Below, piece by piece: positions 9,061-17,893 of a stretch of DNA of 64,000 bases; the first letter of the stretch is position 1; each line of letters opens with the position of its first letter. Under the pieces are notes generated by a model that worked only from the letters and a program-made list of their open reading frames with translations, was not told where the DNA came from and did not search any database. The translations under genes and the position numbers were made by a program. Location: positions 1-64,000 of the forward strand of contig NZ_JAQFWQ010000011.1 in NCBI RefSeq assembly GCF_027706725.1, written 5' to 3'. The DNA comes from Nocardiopsis endophytica (lineage in GTDB: Bacteria > Actinomycetota > Actinomycetes > Streptosporangiales > Streptosporangiaceae).

Positions 9061-9455
9061 AGCGCGCGCTCGTAGCCCGCCCACGCCACGTGGGACTCGT
9101 GCAGGGTCACCTGGAGGCCGGTGAGGCCGTGCGCGCCCTCCCCCAGCTCCCCGGCCCCGATGCGCTCGGCGAGCCGGTCGGCGATGACCTTGGCCAGGTA
9201 CTCCGTCGTGGTGTTGGCCCCCTTGAACGCCGGATCCTCGTCGAGGTTGCGGTAGTTCAGGTCGGCCAGGACCTCGGCGAGCCGCGCGCTCGCCAGGCCG
9301 ATGTCGACGACGACTCCGTCCTCGTCCAGCTCGGGGCGGCGGAAGGACGCGTCCACGACGAACGTGGCGCCGTGCAGGGCCTGGGCGGGGCCGAAGACGT
9401 CGCCGCGGAAGCTGTGCGCGGCCATGAAGTGGTCGCGGACGGTGACATGGAACAA
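9057..9455 (-). CDS. 6-pyruvoyl/6-carboxy-tetrahydropterin synthase homologue with altered active site
   Basis: A 132-residue protein with the PTPS/QueD fold signature: FMAAHSF near the N-terminus, [21 protein letters not shown] and [14 protein letters not shown] at the C-terminus. True PTPS and QueD enzymes bind zinc through the His of AAH and both His of LHGHxY, and use a Cys four residues before that motif plus an Asp-His pair. Here the second zinc His is Ala, the Cys position is Ala, and the Asp-His segment reads LNYRNL. Normal PTPS or QueD chemistry is therefore unlikely. I recall that S. coelicolor has a structurally studied PTPS homologue in a similar gene setting. The role is unknown. 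Confidence 0.8.
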   Translation of the reverse strand: MFHVTVRDHFMAAHSFRGDVFGPAQALHGATFVVDASFRRPELDEDGVVVDIGLASARLAEVLADLNYRNLDEDPAFKGANTTTEYLAKVIADRLAERIGAGELGEGAHGLTGLQVTLHESHVAWAGYERAL

Positions 9456-9488
9456 GGAGCTCTCCTCACGAAGGGGGGCGGTCGTCGG

Positions 9489-10463
9489 TCAGGGGTAGGC
9501 GATGGCGTGGCACAGGGCGGGGATCCCGCCGTCGGCCAGGCCCGGCATGGTCGCGGGCAGCTCCTCGAAGGGGCTCTCTCCGGTGATGAGCGCGTCGTAG
9601 GCGGGGTCGGCGAGCAGGCCCACCGCGAGGGTCAGGCGGTCGCGCAGGGTCCTTCGCGCTCTGCGCGCCGGGGACACCCGCCCCACCTGGCTGCAGCGCA
9701 CCGCCAGCCTCCGGGGGTGGAACGCCTCCCCCAGCGGGACGCGCACCTGCCGGTCGCCGTACCAGCTCAGCTCGATCACCTCGCCTTCGGTGCCGAGCAG
9801 CCCCAGGGACAGGCCCAGCCCCTCCTCAGAGGCGCTGGTGTGGAACACCAGGTCGCACCCGTCCTCGGCGGCGTCGGGCGCGGCGAAGGGGACGCCCAGC
9901 CGTTCGGCGGCACGCGCCCGCGACGGGTCGGTGTCCACGAGCTGCAGCCGCACCCCGGGCAGGGACGACAGCATTCTCGCCACACAACAGCCCACCATCC
10001 CCGCGCCGACGACGCAGACCCGGTCGCCGACCCGGGGCGCCGCGTCCCAAAGGGCGTTGACCGCCGTCTCGACCGCGCCGGCGAGCACGGCCCTCCGGGC
10101 GGGCACCCCCGGGGGCAGGGGGACGACGGCCTCCGCAGGGACGACGTACCGGGTCTGGTGCGGGTACAGGCAGAACACCTCGCGCCCGACGAGCTCCGGG
10201 GGCCCCTGCTCGACGACGCCGCTGTTGAGGTAGCCGTACTTGACCGGGCCGGGGAACTCGCCCTCCTGGTGGGGCGCCCGCATGTCCTCCTTGAGGCTGT
10301 CGGGCACGCGGCCGCCGAACACGAGGGCCTCGGTGCCCCGGCTGACACCGGTGTACAGGGTGCGGACGACGACGTCGCCATCGCCCGGCTCGGGGAGGGC
10401 GGCGGACCGGATCTCCCCTCGCCCGGGTGCGGTCACCCAGAAGGCGCGCGCTGTGCGCTCCAC
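9489..10463 (-). CDS. medium-chain dehydrogenase-like oxidoreductase without the catalytic zinc Cys
   Basis: A 324-residue MDR-superfamily protein. The N-terminal GroES-like domain carries LYTGVSRGTEALVF, where zinc alcohol dehydrogenases have Cys-Gly in place of VSRG, so the catalytic zinc is probably absent. The nucleotide-binding motif GAGMVG lies near residue 151, followed by an Asp (LVDTD) suited to NAD. It sits between the CDP-alcohol phosphatidyltransferase (4 bp apart) and the PTPS homologue (33 bp apart) in the same operon. Substrate unknown; it is probably a redox step on a pterin, sugar or polyol intermediate. Confidence 0.8.
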   Translation of the reverse strand: MERTARAFWVTAPGRGEIRSAALPEPGDGDVVVRTLYTGVSRGTEALVFGGRVPDSLKEDMRAPHQEGEFPGPVKYGYLNSGVVEQGPPELVGREVFCLYPHQTRYVVPAEAVVPLPPGVPARRAVLAGAVETAVNALWDAAPRVGDRVCVVGAGMVGCCVARMLSSLPGVRLQLVDTDPSRARAAERLGVPFAAPDAAEDGCDLVFHTSASEEGLGLSLGLLGTEGEVIELSWYGDRQVRVPLGEAFHPRRLAVRCSQVGRVSPARRARRTLRDRLTLAVGLLADPAYDALITGESPFEELPATMPGLADGGIPALCHAIAYP

Positions 10464-10467
10464 GTGT

Positions 10468-11316
10468 TCATCCTCCGTTCGGCCGAGGCGAATGCGCGGG
10501 GTGGGCGCCGTCCGGGCGGCGGGTGGTGTGCCGAACGGCGTGCGGGGTGCGGTGGCCGTCGGCCCCGTCTACTTGCGTCCGCTCCCGCGCGCGCCACAGC
10601 CACAGCATGTCCCGGCCGAAGGACCACGCCAGCAGCGCCAGCGCCCCCGCCGCCACCGCGACCGCGAGACCGTGGGGCAGGACGCCGCTGACGGCCGCGA
10701 TCAGCGCCACCGCCTGCACGACGGCCACCGCCTTGCGCGCGGTGCTGGGCGGAAGGTCCCCGTTCAGCCACGGGGCCACGCGCGCGGCACCGGCGAAGGC
10801 GTAGCGCGCCCCGCCGATCGCGAGCGTCCACGGCCCGAGAAGGAACGCGGCGTGCACGCTGAGCGCCAGGATCAGGAAGGCGTCGACCTCCATGTCGAAG
10901 CGGGCGCCCAGCCGCGAGGCCGTCCCCGTGCGCCGGGCCACCGGCCCGTCGAGCCCGTCCATGGCCAGCGCCACCGAGGCCGTCACGACCAGGACCCACG
11001 TATGTCCGGGCCGTCCGAAGGCCGCATCGGCCACCAGGGCGGCGACCGCGCCCACCAGCACCGCGCGCGCCAGGGTGACGCGGTCGGCCGGGCGCAGCGC
11101 AGGCGCGCCGTCGCGCCGCAGCCCGCGCGCCAGGAGCACCCACAGCACGAGCGCGTAGGCCGACCCCGCCGCCCACCCCGCGGCTCCCAGGCCGACGGTC
11201 GAGGCCATCAGCGACATCAGGACCGGCAGGGCCAGGGCCCCCAGCGCCGTCCCGCACCACGGTCCCGCGGGCGGCGCGGCGGGCCGCGCGTAGGCGGGGA
11301 CCTCACAGACTCCCAT
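10468..11316 (-). CDS. CDP-alcohol phosphatidyltransferase family membrane protein
   Basis: A 282-residue membrane enzyme with about six hydrophobic segments. The family signature DG..DG..AR...G..D...D is seen in AMDGLDGPVARRTGTASRLG followed by ARFDMEVD (about 119-146). Such enzymes move a phospho-alcohol from a CDP-activated donor, usually CDP-diacylglycerol, onto an alcohol acceptor such as inositol phosphate or glycerol phosphate. The adjacent inositol-monophosphatase-like gene overlaps its start by 14 bp. Together they suggest that a phosphorylated polyol headgroup is attached and then dephosphorylated. Confidence 0.85.
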   Translation of the reverse strand: MGVCEVPAYARPAAPPAGPWCGTALGALALPVLMSLMASTVGLGAAGWAAGSAYALVLWVLLARGLRRDGAPALRPADRVTLARAVLVGAVAALVADAAFGRPGHTWVLVVTASVALAMDGLDGPVARRTGTASRLGARFDMEVDAFLILALSVHAAFLLGPWTLAIGGARYAFAGAARVAPWLNGDLPPSTARKAVAVVQAVALIAAVSGVLPHGLAVAVAAGALALLAWSFGRDMLWLWRARERTQVDGADGHRTPHAVRHTTRRPDGAHPAHSPRPNGG

Positions 11317-12148
11317 AAGCGCGTTCCACCTCCGCCATCAAGGCCTCGCGCACCCCGGGGGCCACGGCGATCGTGGCCTCGGAGTCCACGGTGTGCTCGG
11401 ACCCGTCGCGGTCGAGGACGGCCCCTCCCGCCTCGCGCACCAGCAGCACCCCGGCGGCGGTGTCCCAGGGCCGGTTGGCCAGGATCAGCGCCGCGTCGAG
11501 CCGCCCGTGGGCGGTCCAGGCCAGGTCGGCCGCGGCGGTGCCGAGCATCCGGATGCGCTGCACCCGGGCGCCCAGCCGCTCCAGCAGGCCCAGGCGCACG
11601 CGGTTCTTGGCCTCGGCGCCCGGCCCCACGGCGAAGTCGCCGACCGAGACCAGGGCCGCCGCCTCATCGGCGGTTTCGGAGACGTGCAGCCGCTCGTCCC
11701 CGCAGTAGGCCCCTACCCCTGCCGCCGCGGCGTACGCGGTGCCCAGGAAGGGGAAGTCGATCGCGGCGGCCACGGCCGTGCGCCCCCGCACCAGCGCGAC
11801 GGTCGCTCCGCACAGCGGGATGCCGCGGGCCAGGTTGGCCGTGCCGTCGACGGGGTCGACCACCCAGTAGGGCGCGTCCGCGCCACCGCCGGTGCGCCCG
11901 CCCTCCTCGCCGAGGACCCCCAGCCCGGGCGTCTCCCGGCCCAGGAAGTCCCGCAGCGCCTCCTCCACGGCCAGGTCGACGTCGGTCACCATGTCGCGGT
12001 CGCCCTTGGCCGACACCGATCGCGGGGCGCGGTCGGCGATGATCCTCCGGGCCAGGGCCGCCGCCTCGCGCGCGACCGGGAGCAGGTCGGCGCCGTGCGG
12101 GTCCGGGGGCGGGGGCGGGGTGCCCCGGCCGTGCCCGTGCTCACCCAC
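11303..12148 (-). CDS. inositol monophosphatase family phosphatase
   Basis: A 281-residue Li-sensitive-type phosphatase. Metal-binding motifs are complete: GEEGG (the Glu of motif GEE), WVVDPVDGTANLARG (DPxDGT) and WDTAAG near the C-terminus. The family includes inositol, histidinol-phosphate and fructose-1,6-bisphosphate phosphatases. The start is taken as the GTG at 12148, which overlaps the ribA-like stop; a longer frame to 12253 would run deep into that gene. Position in the operon suggests dephosphorylation of the pathway intermediate instead of housekeeping inositol metabolism. Confidence 0.82.
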   Translation of the reverse strand: MGEHGHGRGTPPPPPDPHGADLLPVAREAAALARRIIADRAPRSVSAKGDRDMVTDVDLAVEEALRDFLGRETPGLGVLGEEGGRTGGGADAPYWVVDPVDGTANLARGIPLCGATVALVRGRTAVAAAIDFPFLGTAYAAAAGVGAYCGDERLHVSETADEAAALVSVGDFAVGPGAEAKNRVRLGLLERLGARVQRIRMLGTAAADLAWTAHGRLDAALILANRPWDTAAGVLLVREAGGAVLDRDGSEHTVDSEATIAVAPGVREALMAEVERAYGSL

Positions 12149-12896
12149 GGCGGCCCCCCGTCGCCCGGGCGGCGCCGCCGGGTCCGCCGTGCCCGTTGAG
12201 GCCCCGGGGCCCATCGCCCGCCGCCGCGCCGCCGGCCGCGCTGTCGGCGGCACCGTCGGCCACGCCGTCGAGCTGCGGTAGGTCGTGGCCGAGGCGGTCG
12301 CGCTTGGCGGTCAGGTAGGCGATGTTGCCGCTGTGCGCGGGGGCCAGAAGCGGCACGCGGGCGGCCACAGGGACGCCGTGCGCCTCCAGCGCCTCCACCT
12401 TGTCGGGGTTGTTCGACATCAGCCGCACCGACCCCACCCCCAGGCGGCGCAGGATGCGCGCGGCCGGGCGGTAGTCGCGCACGTCGACCGGGAAGCCCAG
12501 GGAGGTGGCCGAGTCGACGGTGTCCAGGCCCTGCTCGTCCTGGAGGATGTGGGTGCGCACCTTGGCGAGCAGGCCGATGCCGCGGCCCTCGTGCCCGCGC
12601 ATGTAGACCAGCACCCCGCGCCCCTCGGCCGCGATCGCCTCCAGGGCGGCGTCGAGCTGCTCGCCGCACTCGCACCGGGTGGCGCCGAAGACGTCCCCGG
12701 TCAGGCATTCGGAGTGGACGCGGGCCAGCACCGGCCCGCCGCCGGAGACGGGGCCGCGCACCAGCGCCAGGTGCTCGCCGCCCTCCTGCGGGTCGCGGAA
12801 GGCCACGGCCCGGAAGGGGCCGCGGCGGGTGGCCAGTTCCGACTCGGCGGTCTCCAGGGGCTCGGAACCGCCGGGTGCGGCGTCGTGGTCAGGCAT
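12141..12896 (-). CDS. GTP cyclohydrolase II-like protein, first gene of the cluster
   Basis: A 251-residue stand-alone GTP cyclohydrolase II homologue with no DHBP-synthase half. The three zinc cysteines are in ECLTGDVFGATRCECGEQL, the catalytic stretch is MRGHEGRGIGLL, and SNNPDK and the C-terminal TKRDRLGH-like segment are present. RibA converts GTP to a diaminopyrimidine for riboflavin synthesis, but no other rib genes are nearby. In S. coelicolor one RibA paralogue beside a PTPS homologue was reported to stop at the formylaminopyrimidine, and this gene may be its counterpart (recalled, not checked). The ATG at 12896 follows a good Shine-Dalgarno (GAGGGGAGAAGG). The last 45 residues are a low-complexity Gly/Ala tail. 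Confidence 0.85.
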   Translation of the reverse strand: MPDHDAAPGGSEPLETAESELATRRGPFRAVAFRDPQEGGEHLALVRGPVSGGGPVLARVHSECLTGDVFGATRCECGEQLDAALEAIAAEGRGVLVYMRGHEGRGIGLLAKVRTHILQDEQGLDTVDSATSLGFPVDVRDYRPAARILRRLGVGSVRLMSNNPDKVEALEAHGVPVAARVPLLAPAHSGNIAYLTAKRDRLGHDLPQLDGVADGAADSAAGGAAAGDGPRGLNGHGGPGGAARATGGRRG

Positions 12897-13020
12897 CCTT
12901 CTCCCCTCGCCGGCGGGGGGACCACCGGGGAGCGGCCCGGCCCCGCGCGTTCGCGCGCGTCGCGCAATAGAATGATCCTGATATTCGGAATTTGAGACAT
13001 CGTATCCCAAGGACGGATCC

Positions 13021-13983
13021 ATGAACGGGCACCCCCGTCAGGACGCGGGACCGACACGGCGGCGGCGCCGCCTGTCCGACACCGAGACCGAACGGCGCAT
13101 GCTCCGGGCCGCCGTCGAACAGGTCAACGGCGCCGGCCTGACCGTGGGCCTGGACCACATCAGCTTCGAGGACGTCATCCGCGACGCGGGCGTCTCGCGC
13201 AGCGCGGTCTACCGCCGGTGGCCCTACAAGGACCTGTTCTTCAGCGACCTGCTCCTGGAGCTGGCCCGCGGGGCGAGCCCCGCCATCGGCAGGAGCAACC
13301 CCGAGGCGGTGCGCGGCGTCGAGCGGACGGTCCTGGAGCACCTCGACCGGCTCCGCGTGCCCTCCCAGCGCGTGGGGGTGGCCGCCGAGGTACTGCGCCG
13401 GGGCGCGCCCCGCGAGCTGGAGACGTTCCTCGGGTCGCCCGAGTGGCGCACCTACCTGGCCCTGCACGCCACGTTCCTCAGCCTGCCGGAGACCGACTTC
13501 CGCGAGCGGGTGCGCCTGGCCCTGGCCGAGTCCGAGCGCCGGGTCGGCTCCCGGCTGGCCGCCTTCTACGAGCGGTGCAGCACCCTGCTGGGGCTGCGCC
13601 TGCGGCCGGGGCTGGGGGCGGGGTTCGAGGCACTGGCCGCGATCGCGGGGGCCACCGTGCGCGGCATGGTGGTGATGGCGCCCACCACCCCCGAGCTGTC
13701 GGAGCGGACGGTGCACACCGACGCGCTCGGCGTGCCCGGCGGGTCCGACTGGTCGCTGCCCGCCCTCGCGCTCGCCTCGGTCGCGACGGCCTTGCTGGAG
13801 CCCGACCCGCAGGTCGAGTTCGACGACGCCCGCATCGAGGAGGTGCGGCGGGTGCTGGCCCGGGGCGGCCTGTTCGACGGCACCGGAGCCGAGGACACCG
13901 GGGACGCCGGGGACGCCGAGGACACCGCGCACGCGGAGGACACCGAGGGCGCCGCGCACGCGGACGACGGCGGGGACCGCTAG
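13021..13983 (+). CDS. TetR-family regulator, divergent from the RibA-like cluster
   Basis: A 320-residue protein, longer than most TetR regulators. The N-terminal HTH spans about 25-75 (ISFEDVIRDAGVSRSAVYRRWPYKDLFF). The C-terminal 45 residues are an acidic repeat built of EDT, GDAGDAEDTAHAEDTE-type units. It starts 124 bp from the cluster's first gene and is the obvious candidate to control it. The unusually AT-rich 12965-13010 stretch between them contains the near-palindrome ATTCGGAAT and could hold both promoters and the operator. Ligand unknown. Confidence 0.8.
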   Translation: MNGHPRQDAGPTRRRRRLSDTETERRMLRAAVEQVNGAGLTVGLDHISFEDVIRDAGVSRSAVYRRWPYKDLFFSDLLLELARGASPAIGRSNPEAVRGVERTVLEHLDRLRVPSQRVGVAAEVLRRGAPRELETFLGSPEWRTYLALHATFLSLPETDFRERVRLALAESERRVGSRLAAFYERCSTLLGLRLRPGLGAGFEALAAIAGATVRGMVVMAPTTPELSERTVHTDALGVPGGSDWSLPALALASVATALLEPDPQVEFDDARIEEVRRVLARGGLFDGTGAEDTGDAGDAEDTAHAEDTEGAAHADDGGDR

Positions 13984-14047
13984 GCCCGCTCGCGGCGCCG
14001 ATCGCGGCGCCGCCCCGGGCCGCCGTCGCCTGGGCCGGGGAGCCCTC

Positions 14048-15148
14048 TCACTTGCGCTTGTACCTGGGCCGGGGGCGCAGGTGCGCGTTGGGCAGGGCCG
14101 GCGCGGGAAGAGGGGCCCCGAGGTCTCCGGGGACCGTCCCGAACCGCTCCGCGCCGAGCGGCCCCGCACCGGGCCGCCCGGGTCCGGGGGCTCCGTCGTC
14201 CGCTTCCGGCCGATCCGCGCGCGCTGCGGCCCGTTCCTCTTCCCAGGCCTCGCGCGCGGCCACGATCTCCTCATGGCTGCGCCCCACGAAGTTCCAGAAC
14301 ATGACGAGGTCCTCTTCGAAGGGGGTCCCTCCGATCAGCAGCGCGCGCGACCCCCGGTGCCCGCTCAGGGCCAGCTCCCCACGCCCCCGCCCGAGGTAGA
14401 GCATCGCCCCCACCGGGATGTCGCACCCTTCGGCGCTCACCGGGCCGATGAGGGACAGGACGGCGTGTTCGAACTCCGGCTCCAGGGGCAGGCGCAGCGG
14501 GCCGTCCCCCACCAGCACCGCCTCGGCCCCCAGGATGGGTGAGAAGAACCGCGCGGGGGAGGTCTCCCCCGCCATCTCACCGGCGATCAGGCGCACGGTT
14601 CCGGCGGCGCTCTGCAGGTCGGGGAGGTCGGTGTGGTGGTCGAAGGCGGCGGGGCCGTCGCGGTCGGCCTCGGGCTGGGCCACCCACAGCTGCACGCCGT
14701 GCAGGATCGAGGGCCGGTCCCCTGGCGACCGCTCGGAGTGGGTGATGCCGCGCCCGGCGGTCATGAGGTTCAGCTCCCCGGGGCGCACGGTGCGGTCGCT
14801 GCCCAGGCTGTCCTTGTGGGCCACCTCCCCTTCGAGGAGCCAGCTCACCGTCTGCAGGCCGGTGTGGGGGTGGGGAGGGACCTGCATGCCGGGCCCGTCG
14901 GCGACGTCGGTGGGGCCGTAGAAGTCGGCGAAGCACCACGCCCCGACCATGCGGCGCTCGCGGTTGGGCAGGCTGCGCTGCACCGGCATGGCGCGCGGGC
15001 CGCCGAGGGGCACCTCGCGCGGCGCGAGGAGCTCGATGTCGGGCTCGGCGGCCGGGGGCGCCGGGGCCAGGGCGGGACCGGGCGCCCCGGGCACGGTGCC
15101 CGGGGCGCACACGGTCTGCTCGGAGGGGCGGGTCTCGACGTTGCTCAC
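14048..15148 (-). CDS. pirin family protein
   Basis: A 366-residue bicupin. The N-terminal cupin carries the pirin metal motif PPHPHTGLQTVSWLLEGEVAHKDSLG (about 95-120) and LNLMTAGRGITHSE (about 126-140), giving the His and Glu iron ligands. The C-terminal cupin follows with GHRGSRALLIGGTPF. Pirins are iron proteins with quercetinase or regulatory roles. The last 60 residues are Pro/Gly/Ala-rich and not part of the family fold. It stands alone, and no partner gene suggests a specific role. Confidence 0.88.
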   Translation of the reverse strand: MSNVETRPSEQTVCAPGTVPGAPGPALAPAPPAAEPDIELLAPREVPLGGPRAMPVQRSLPNRERRMVGAWCFADFYGPTDVADGPGMQVPPHPHTGLQTVSWLLEGEVAHKDSLGSDRTVRPGELNLMTAGRGITHSERSPGDRPSILHGVQLWVAQPEADRDGPAAFDHHTDLPDLQSAAGTVRLIAGEMAGETSPARFFSPILGAEAVLVGDGPLRLPLEPEFEHAVLSLIGPVSAEGCDIPVGAMLYLGRGRGELALSGHRGSRALLIGGTPFEEDLVMFWNFVGRSHEEIVAAREAWEEERAAARADRPEADDGAPGPGRPGAGPLGAERFGTVPGDLGAPLPAPALPNAHLRPRPRYKRK

Positions 15149-15203
15149 CGCCCCACCGTAAACCGGGCCCGGGCCGCCGCCCAGGCTCCACGCGGGCCGG
15201 GAA

Positions 15204-17033
15204 TCAGCCGCCTTGGCCGTCCTGGCCGCCCCGGCCGTCCTCCAGGCCGCGCACCCATGCGGCGAGGCGGTCGAGGAAGGTCTCGGCCGTCTTGAGGCGG
15301 GGCTCCTCGCCGAGCACGGGCATGTGCGGGACGTGCGGCATGCCCTCGTAGAGGTCGAGCGCGACCCGGGTCCCCTGCTCGGCGGCGGCCTCGGCGAACC
15401 GCACCGCGTCGTCGAGCAGCAGTTCGTCCTCGCCCGCCACCAGGAGCAGCGGCGGGAGCCCGGACAGGTCCCCGTACAGAGGCGACTGCGGCGCCTCGTC
15501 GGCAGGGGCGCCGTTGAGGTACCCGGGGCCGATGTGGGCCATCAGCCCGGCGGGGACCAGGTCCCGGCCCTCGTTGCGCACCCGGGAGCCGCCCTCGGCC
15601 GCGAAGTCGGTGACCGGCGAGACCGACACCGCCCCTGCGGGCAGGGGGTCGCCCGCCTCCTTGAGCAGCAGGAGCGCCGACAGCACCAGCGTGGCCCCTG
15701 CGGACTCCCCGGCGAGGACGATGCGCCCGGGCGGCACCCCCTGGGCGACCAGGGAGCGGTACACCGCCGCCACGTCCTCCACCGCCGCGGGGAACGGGTG
15801 CGCGGGCGCCAGCCGGTAGCCGACCCGCACGGCGGGGCGGCCCGCGGCGAGGGAGAGCCGGTGGGCCATGACGCGCTCGGCCGCGGGGTGTTCGAACTCG
15901 AAGCCCCCGCCGTGCGCGTAGAGGACCACGCCTGCGTCGAGCCCGGCCCCGTCGGCATCGACCCAGTCGCACGGGACGCCTCCGGTGTCGGCCGACAGCG
16001 GCTCGATCCGGGCCGACCCGGGCAGGGCCGCACCGGACAGGGCTCCACCGGTCATGAGCGCGCGTACCGCGTCGCGCTCACGGTCGGTGGCGCGCACACG
16101 CTCGACATCGGGGCGCGGGCGGGAGGGCTCCCGCTCCCCCGCCTCGGGGGCCGGCTCCCCGATCCCGGCATTGAGCAGCGGCACGAGTTCCCGCTCCTCG
16201 TAGTCCAGGTGGGCGAGCAGGTCGGCGGTGAGGCGGTCGACGTCGGCCAGCACGGCCGCGGTGTCGGGGTCGCCGTCCGAGAGGCGCTCGCGCAGCGCCG
16301 CCAGCAGTTCGGCGACGCGGACGTGTTCGGCCCTCAGACGCTCGACGACCGGCGCCAGGTCCGGCCGCGCGGCCGCCACGGCCGGGAAGACCCCTTCGTC
16401 CTCCTGGGTGTGGTGGTGGTGCAGCCCCTGGCAGACCGCCATGCAGTTGATGCGGAGCTGGGCCCCGAGGGCGGCGGTGCCGGTGGAGGCGACCTCGTCG
16501 CGGACGAGCTCCAGCTCCCGGCGGAAGGCGTCGTGCACCGCCACGAGGAAGTCGCCGGCGGCCGGGTCGCCGGTCGGCCCCCCTTCGACGGGGTGCAGCG
16601 CCACCACGGGCAGGGTGCGGCCCGCCTGTTCCTGGTAGGAGCCCCAGCCCGCGTCGGCCTCGACCGCGCGGGCGAAGACGCGGTCGCGTTCTTCCCCCTC
16701 CAGCACCTCGGCGGTGGCGGTGAAGGTGAAGGGGCCGCTCTCCACGGTGACCCGGGGGTCGGCCACCAGGTTCCGGTACCAGGCCGGGTGGCGCGTGGAT
16801 CCCCCGGCCGATGCGATGACGAGGATCCGGCCGCCCTCGTCGTTGAGGTACCCCAGCGGGGTGGTGCGCCGGAGCCCGGTGCGGGCGCCGGTCGTGGTCA
16901 GAAGCAGCAGGCGCGCATTGGCGAAGGGCCCGGACAGGCGTCCCCGGGTGGCGCGGTACTCGTCGATGACCTGCTGGTTGAAGTCGGTGGTAATGGTGGC
17001 ATCTCCTTGAATGCACGAATGGTCGGCGCACAC
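15204..17033 (-). CDS. three-domain fusion: F420-type nitroreductase, hemerythrin, alpha/beta-hydrolase
   Basis: One reading frame joins three domains. Residues about 15-140 are a deazaflavin-dependent nitroreductase (DUF385/Ddn type: LLLTTTGARTGLRRTTPLGYL, WYRNLVADPRVTVE). Residues about 155-300 are a hemerythrin with His-rich iron motifs (VHDAFRREL, LHHHHTQEDEGVFP, AEHVRVAELL, HLDYEERELVPLLN). Residues about 375-600 are an HSL-type esterase (oxyanion HGGG, nucleophile GESAGA, late Asp and His). The start is uncertain: the best Shine-Dalgarno (AAGGAG, about 17004) precedes an ATG that is out of frame, and I chose the in-frame GTG at 17033. A small frameshift at the 5' end is possible. Confidence 0.8.
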   Translation of the reverse strand: MCADHSCIQGDATITTDFNQQVIDEYRATRGRLSGPFANARLLLLTTTGARTGLRRTTPLGYLNDEGGRILVIASAGGSTRHPAWYRNLVADPRVTVESGPFTFTATAEVLEGEERDRVFARAVEADAGWGSYQEQAGRTLPVVALHPVEGGPTGDPAAGDFLVAVHDAFRRELELVRDEVASTGTAALGAQLRINCMAVCQGLHHHHTQEDEGVFPAVAAARPDLAPVVERLRAEHVRVAELLAALRERLSDGDPDTAAVLADVDRLTADLLAHLDYEERELVPLLNAGIGEPAPEAGEREPSRPRPDVERVRATDRERDAVRALMTGGALSGAALPGSARIEPLSADTGGVPCDWVDADGAGLDAGVVLYAHGGGFEFEHPAAERVMAHRLSLAAGRPAVRVGYRLAPAHPFPAAVEDVAAVYRSLVAQGVPPGRIVLAGESAGATLVLSALLLLKEAGDPLPAGAVSVSPVTDFAAEGGSRVRNEGRDLVPAGLMAHIGPGYLNGAPADEAPQSPLYGDLSGLPPLLLVAGEDELLLDDAVRFAEAAAEQGTRVALDLYEGMPHVPHMPVLGEEPRLKTAETFLDRLAAWVRGLEDGRGGQDGQGG

Positions 17034-17461
17034 CCGGTCACCGGGTGCGCGCGAAAAGCGGATAGGGGTGTCTCCGCGCACGCGTGGGAATGGACGGCGG
17101 GCGTCGTCATCAGCGCATGGGCACGCGGAGACCTCGTCGAATCACGGGTCGCCGCCGGTGCGGCGGGGAAAGGGGGCGCCTGCTCACGCGCCGGGCAGGG
17201 AAAAGGCCGACGGGCGCGGAGTCACACGGCGCCGTGCGCTAGATCAGTCCGCAGACGCGTGCTTCCATCACGACATCTCTCCAGGGTCGGGTACCGCCCG
17301 GCCGCCGCCTTCGTCGCTGCGGCGCCACGCGGCACGCCCGATATTCAATCCCTGGAACAGCAGGCCGTCAAGCCCGATCCGGAGGAGGTGGTGGCCGGGT
17401 CCGACCCCAGTGCCAACGGTTGCAGGAAGCGTGGATGGTCGACGTAGTCGGCGGCTGGGCA

Positions 17462-17893
17462 GGTACCCCGCTTAAGGGCCCTGGCCGGGCGGCGGGCCGG
17501 TGGGGCGTGGCGGGCAGGGCAGCAACGACGAAGGCCAGCGGCCCGCGGCGCAGCGCCGTCGAGCGCAGCGCGTGTGCGCGGTCGCCGTGGAGGGCGGCGA
17601 CGGCAAGAGCCGGGCGGTTCCCCCCTACTTGCCGTCCGCCAGGCCCCAGGCGGTCCAGGAAGAAGGCGGCTGAGCAGGTCCCCCGCTCACGGGTGCCGGC
17701 CGGGCGGCGGGCCGCCGGGGTGTGGCGGGGATGGCGGCGACGACGAAGGTCGGCGGCCCTCAGCGCAGCGTCGTCGGCCGCCGGGCGTGCGGGTGGTCGC
17801 CGCGGTCGGCGGCGACGGCGTGAGCCGGGCGGTTCCCCACCCCCGCCTGCCGTCCGCCAGGCCCCAGGTGGTCCAGGAAGAAGGCGGCTGAGC
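17462..17893 (-). repeat. tandem pair of about 216 bp intergenic repeat units
   Basis: The landmark AGGTACCCCGCT (or AGGTCCCCCGCT) occurs at 17462, 17676 and 17894, spacing two units of 214 and 218 bp. Each unit also contains GAGCCGGGCGGTTCCCC, CTTGCCGTCCGCCAGGCCCC-type and GGTCCAGGAAGAAGGCGGCTG segments in the same order. The copies at 18.45-18.63 kb carry the same landmarks on the opposite strand. Confidence 0.7.

Noticed and set aside
12897-13020. FMN riboswitch upstream of the RibA-like gene
   Set aside because: Only 124 bp to the divergent TetR gene, and none of the conserved RFN blocks is visible.
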